A stretch of 32,029 bases of DNA from Fennellomyces sp. T-0311 (lineage: Eukaryota > Mucoromycota > Mucoromycetes > Mucorales > Lichtheimiaceae). The notes under the pieces were generated by a model, which was not told where the DNA came from, did not search any database, and saw only the letters and a list, made by a program, of their open reading frames with translations. Both the position numbers and the translations under genes were made by a program. Below, piece by piece: positions 29,909-32,029 of the stretch. Location: NCBI GenBank assembly GCA_025266875.1, contig JALLLT010000112.1, forward strand, positions 1 to 32,029, written 5' to 3'. Every line of letters begins with the position of its first letter. Positions within the stretch are counted from its first letter, which is position 1.

Positions 29909-31326
29909 ATGCCATCGTTATCTCTCGAGCAGCTTCTCCTCCTCCACGGCGCCCTTTGTAAACCTGTGAACCTGAGAACCAACTCGGAAAATGGCATCGT
30001 GGCAAGTGATGACCTCGAAGTAATCGAGATCCTTGGCTCCAGCATGGATCCCATTACGGTCATCCGTGCAAAGATTGACGAGTTGTGGCAGCCCAACGCC
30101 AATGGTACGTTGGAGACGGAGCTTTCTGTCCTTCGCACCAAAGTCGAAGATCAACTCGGTATGATCGCCGAGAAGTACGACGTCCCAGTTGGCTCTTTGA
30201 GCAAGAAGGTGACGGTGCCGTACCTTCACGGCAATAAGCGCAAGCGAACAAAGCTTACGCAGTTCTTGTCGACGCGGTACACCGACGCTGGTATGTCTGA
30301 TAGATGTAAGTATAAATACCTACGACTAATACATATATATCCATGATATTAGACAGAGAAGAGCTGCGTGCTGACCGAAGCAAGATCGGTCAGATTATGT
30401 CAGTGAAGATTGCAGAGTACAGTGCGTTGTCAGATGAGGAGCTGCAGGCTTTGCAGGAAGATGCAGACCTTGTAAATCTGCAGCGCAGTGTAAATGGCCC
30501 CAACTATACCAATTCGTTGAGGGACATTTATACACAGCTGTACAAAAGTCTCGACCGCAACTTCAACATGTTGAAGCAAATGTGCGGTCTGGATGCAATC
30601 TGCTTCGTGGTTCCGAAGAAGCTTGGTGGCTACATGCCCGAGATCTTTCTCCATGGTTCAGGTGATTTGATGGATCATTCTAGATATATAAGAGCTTTTA
30701 ACTTACAATATATAGACCGAGCACTTCCTTTTTACGCCCTTATGGAAAAAGACGAAGTGCTCATTACCGGTCGGACCATGGTGGAAAGATTCAAGATGTA
30801 TTGCTACGAACAGACGGAAAAAGAAGGTTGGAATCTTTTTTCACTATATATGCTACGTAAACTCATAACGTTTCTCCAAAAGAAAAAGAAGCAGGAACTG
30901 CTGCCAACGTTCCGGTGTCCTCTGCTCCGCTCCTCGCGCCTGTTTCTTCGGCAGCGTCTGCCCTGGTTTCTGTTCCCGTTTCCCAGGGCCAAAGAAGTTA
31001 CATGGCGAAAAAACGGGACCTTGAGAACAAGGTTCTTGCGAGGTTGACTGGCCTGTACAGTAAGTGCTTTTAAGATGGACTAGACGATTACTTACTATGA
31101 TATAGACGCGCTTGATCAAAGCCAGGCTCCTCGCAAGAAATTCCCTTGGAATCTTGTTCACCAAGGGAAGGTCAAGCTTGAAGGTTGGCCCGAAGGTGTT
31201 CCCAAAATGACTCCTTCGGCTTGGCCAGCACCTTCGGTAGAGTATGGTGACCTTCGCCAGAAGATTTTTGCGTTGCTTGAAAGCAATCAGATTGTGATTA
31301 CTTCTTGTGAAGATTCACAAGAATAA
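29909..31326 (+). CDS. H5 uncharacterised accessory protein, 4-5 exons, intact
   Basis: Exons 29909-30290, 30353-30826, 30895-31059 and 31106-31326 keep frame. A 54-nt in-frame stretch inside exon 2 (about 30662-30715, GT to TATAG) may be a further intron that leaves the frame open if kept. The start is MPSLSLEQLLLL. Features: LETELSVLRTKVEDQLGMIA (coiled coil), HGNKRKRTKL (nuclear-signal-like), DREELRADRSKIGQIM followed by YSALSDEELQALQEDAD (HMG-box-like second half, tentative), a Ser/Ala/Pro/Val linker, and a C-terminal KFPWNLVHQGKVKLEGWPEG. The GWPEGVP motif recalls uncharacterised fungal proteins, from memory only. It occupies the place of the Myb-like partner of the other elements, so a DNA-binding role is a guess. 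Confidence 0.6.
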
Positions 31327-31870
31327 GTAAGATATTTCATAAGATCTTTTAACTAGCTTTGCTAATCGATTGACAGAACAAGCAACATTTTTTGCAAATC
31401 ATTTTAGTATGCGTTTCTCAATCAAATTTGAAGTTACAGGATGCACATGCTTTCCGATGGTTAGCGAGTGCAAGTTATGATGGAGTATACGTGTTGGATT
31501 ACTTGATACTGCTGTTATACTATCTTACTGAACTCCTGGTATTAATTACATTAGCTCTCGATATATAAACGAACAGTCGTAATCAGGGCTAAGTATAAAG
31601 AAGGTAGTTATGTGAAAATCTGAACTGTTTCTTGGGATATGCTCTCGGGATATTATGCATATCATCTCAAAATATTTGTATACGATTGTTTACACATGGA
31701 CACGGGTTTAACAACTATATGGGACGATCACTTCAGCTCTTTTTCATCGCAGTACCATATTTATTTTAGGAATATAAGAGTGTAGTACGCTAATGCAGTC
31801 TATAAAAGTACATCATCCTGTACTTATATGGCATTGAATTAAAGCGTTTTATCATGTTCATCCACCTTCA
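31327..31870. other. Convergent spacer of H5, no gene
   Basis: AT-rich region between two 3' ends; no coding sequence supported. Confidence 0.5.
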
Positions 31871-32029
31871 TTACAAATACAACTGGTAATAAAAGGATGC
31901 GTACAAGTTGTTGCTGTTAAGTACAGTGCGATACTGTGTGGCTACCTCATCAAGTAGACGTATCTTGTTTTTGTAAATGCGTAGTGCGCGCGTATTATCC
32001 ATCTTGGCCTCCAGAGATGGTGCGCCAAA
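31871..32029 (-). CDS. C-terminus of an unknown protein, runs off right edge
   Basis: Open frame from the edge to TAA 31873-31871, 52 codons: GAPSLEAKMDNTRALRIYKN, KIRLLDEVATQYRTVLNSN, ending FYYQLYL. It is helical and heptad-like. Position tail to tail with the 29909 gene suggests it is the second gene of H5 (transposase or partner). It is too short to identify. Confidence 0.35.
   Translation of the reverse strand, partial: FGAPSLEAKMDNTRALRIYKNKIRLLDEVATQYRTVLNSNNLYASFYYQLYL

Larger units (their letters stand above)
29659..32029. mobile_element. Harbinger-like element H5, left part, runs off right edge
   Basis: After TTA (29656-29658) the sequence GAGCATCTCCAGCGG starts, matching the H2 terminus (GAGCATCCACAGCAG) and the GAGCATCTCC ends of PIF/Harbinger elements. 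It interrupts the Ty3 integrase finger. It holds one intact gene (plus) and the end of a second (minus), tail to tail. The right end and transposase are outside, so the superfamily is inferred from the terminus and layout. Confidence 0.55.

Overview
This window is a nest of transposable elements, and I see no clear host housekeeping gene in it. Short GT-AG introns (about 50-80 nt), a fungal-type Crypton with a GCR1_C-like domain, a chromodomain Ty3 element, a MULE and several PIF/Harbinger elements suggest an AT-rich, repeat-rich fungus, most likely an early-diverging (Mucoromycota-like) one. The lineage call is inference; the sequence shows only that it is eukaryotic and consistent with fungi.

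Layout, left to right. (1) 1-~585, minus: the 5' half of a Merlin (ISXO2/IS1595-like) transposase running off the left edge. (2) ~600-2373: an IS630/Tc1-type element with about 21-bp TIRs and one in-frame TAG. (3) 2521-7635: a tentative element with 19-bp inverted ends and a small spliced gene, interrupted by a dead PIF/Harbinger element, H1 (2921-6817, 33-bp TIRs). (4) 7768-8143: a foldback MITE with TTA target duplications. (5) 8464-11188: a second dead Harbinger, H2, TTA duplications, inserted in a tRNA-His-like remnant. (6) 11192-12681: no gene seen. (7) 12682-19746, minus: a decayed Crypton tyrosine recombinase split by an intact MULE (13880-18014; 551-bp TIRs; 9-bp duplication AATTCTTCC). 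(8) 20306-26266: a dead Harbinger, H3, whose transposase 5' leader is split by an intact Harbinger, H4 (20580-23630). (9) 26288-29655, minus: 3' end of a chromodomain Ty3 element (LTR, integrase), split by a non-autonomous hAT element (28172-29610; 8-bp duplication TTCCCAAT). (10) 29659-right edge: a further Harbinger-like element, H5, with an intact uncharacterised gene, itself inserted in the Ty3 element.

How the genes work together: in H1-H4 a DDE transposase and a DNA-binding partner lie tail to tail, the usual two-gene plan of PIF/Harbinger; H5 appears to keep the plan with an unusual partner. The intact, apparently youngest elements are the MULE, H4 and H5. The older hosts carry stops that in most cases are one C-to-T (or G-to-A) transition from a sense codon. 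Element boundaries come from target duplications and paired ends read by eye; all domain calls are from motif recognition without database searches.
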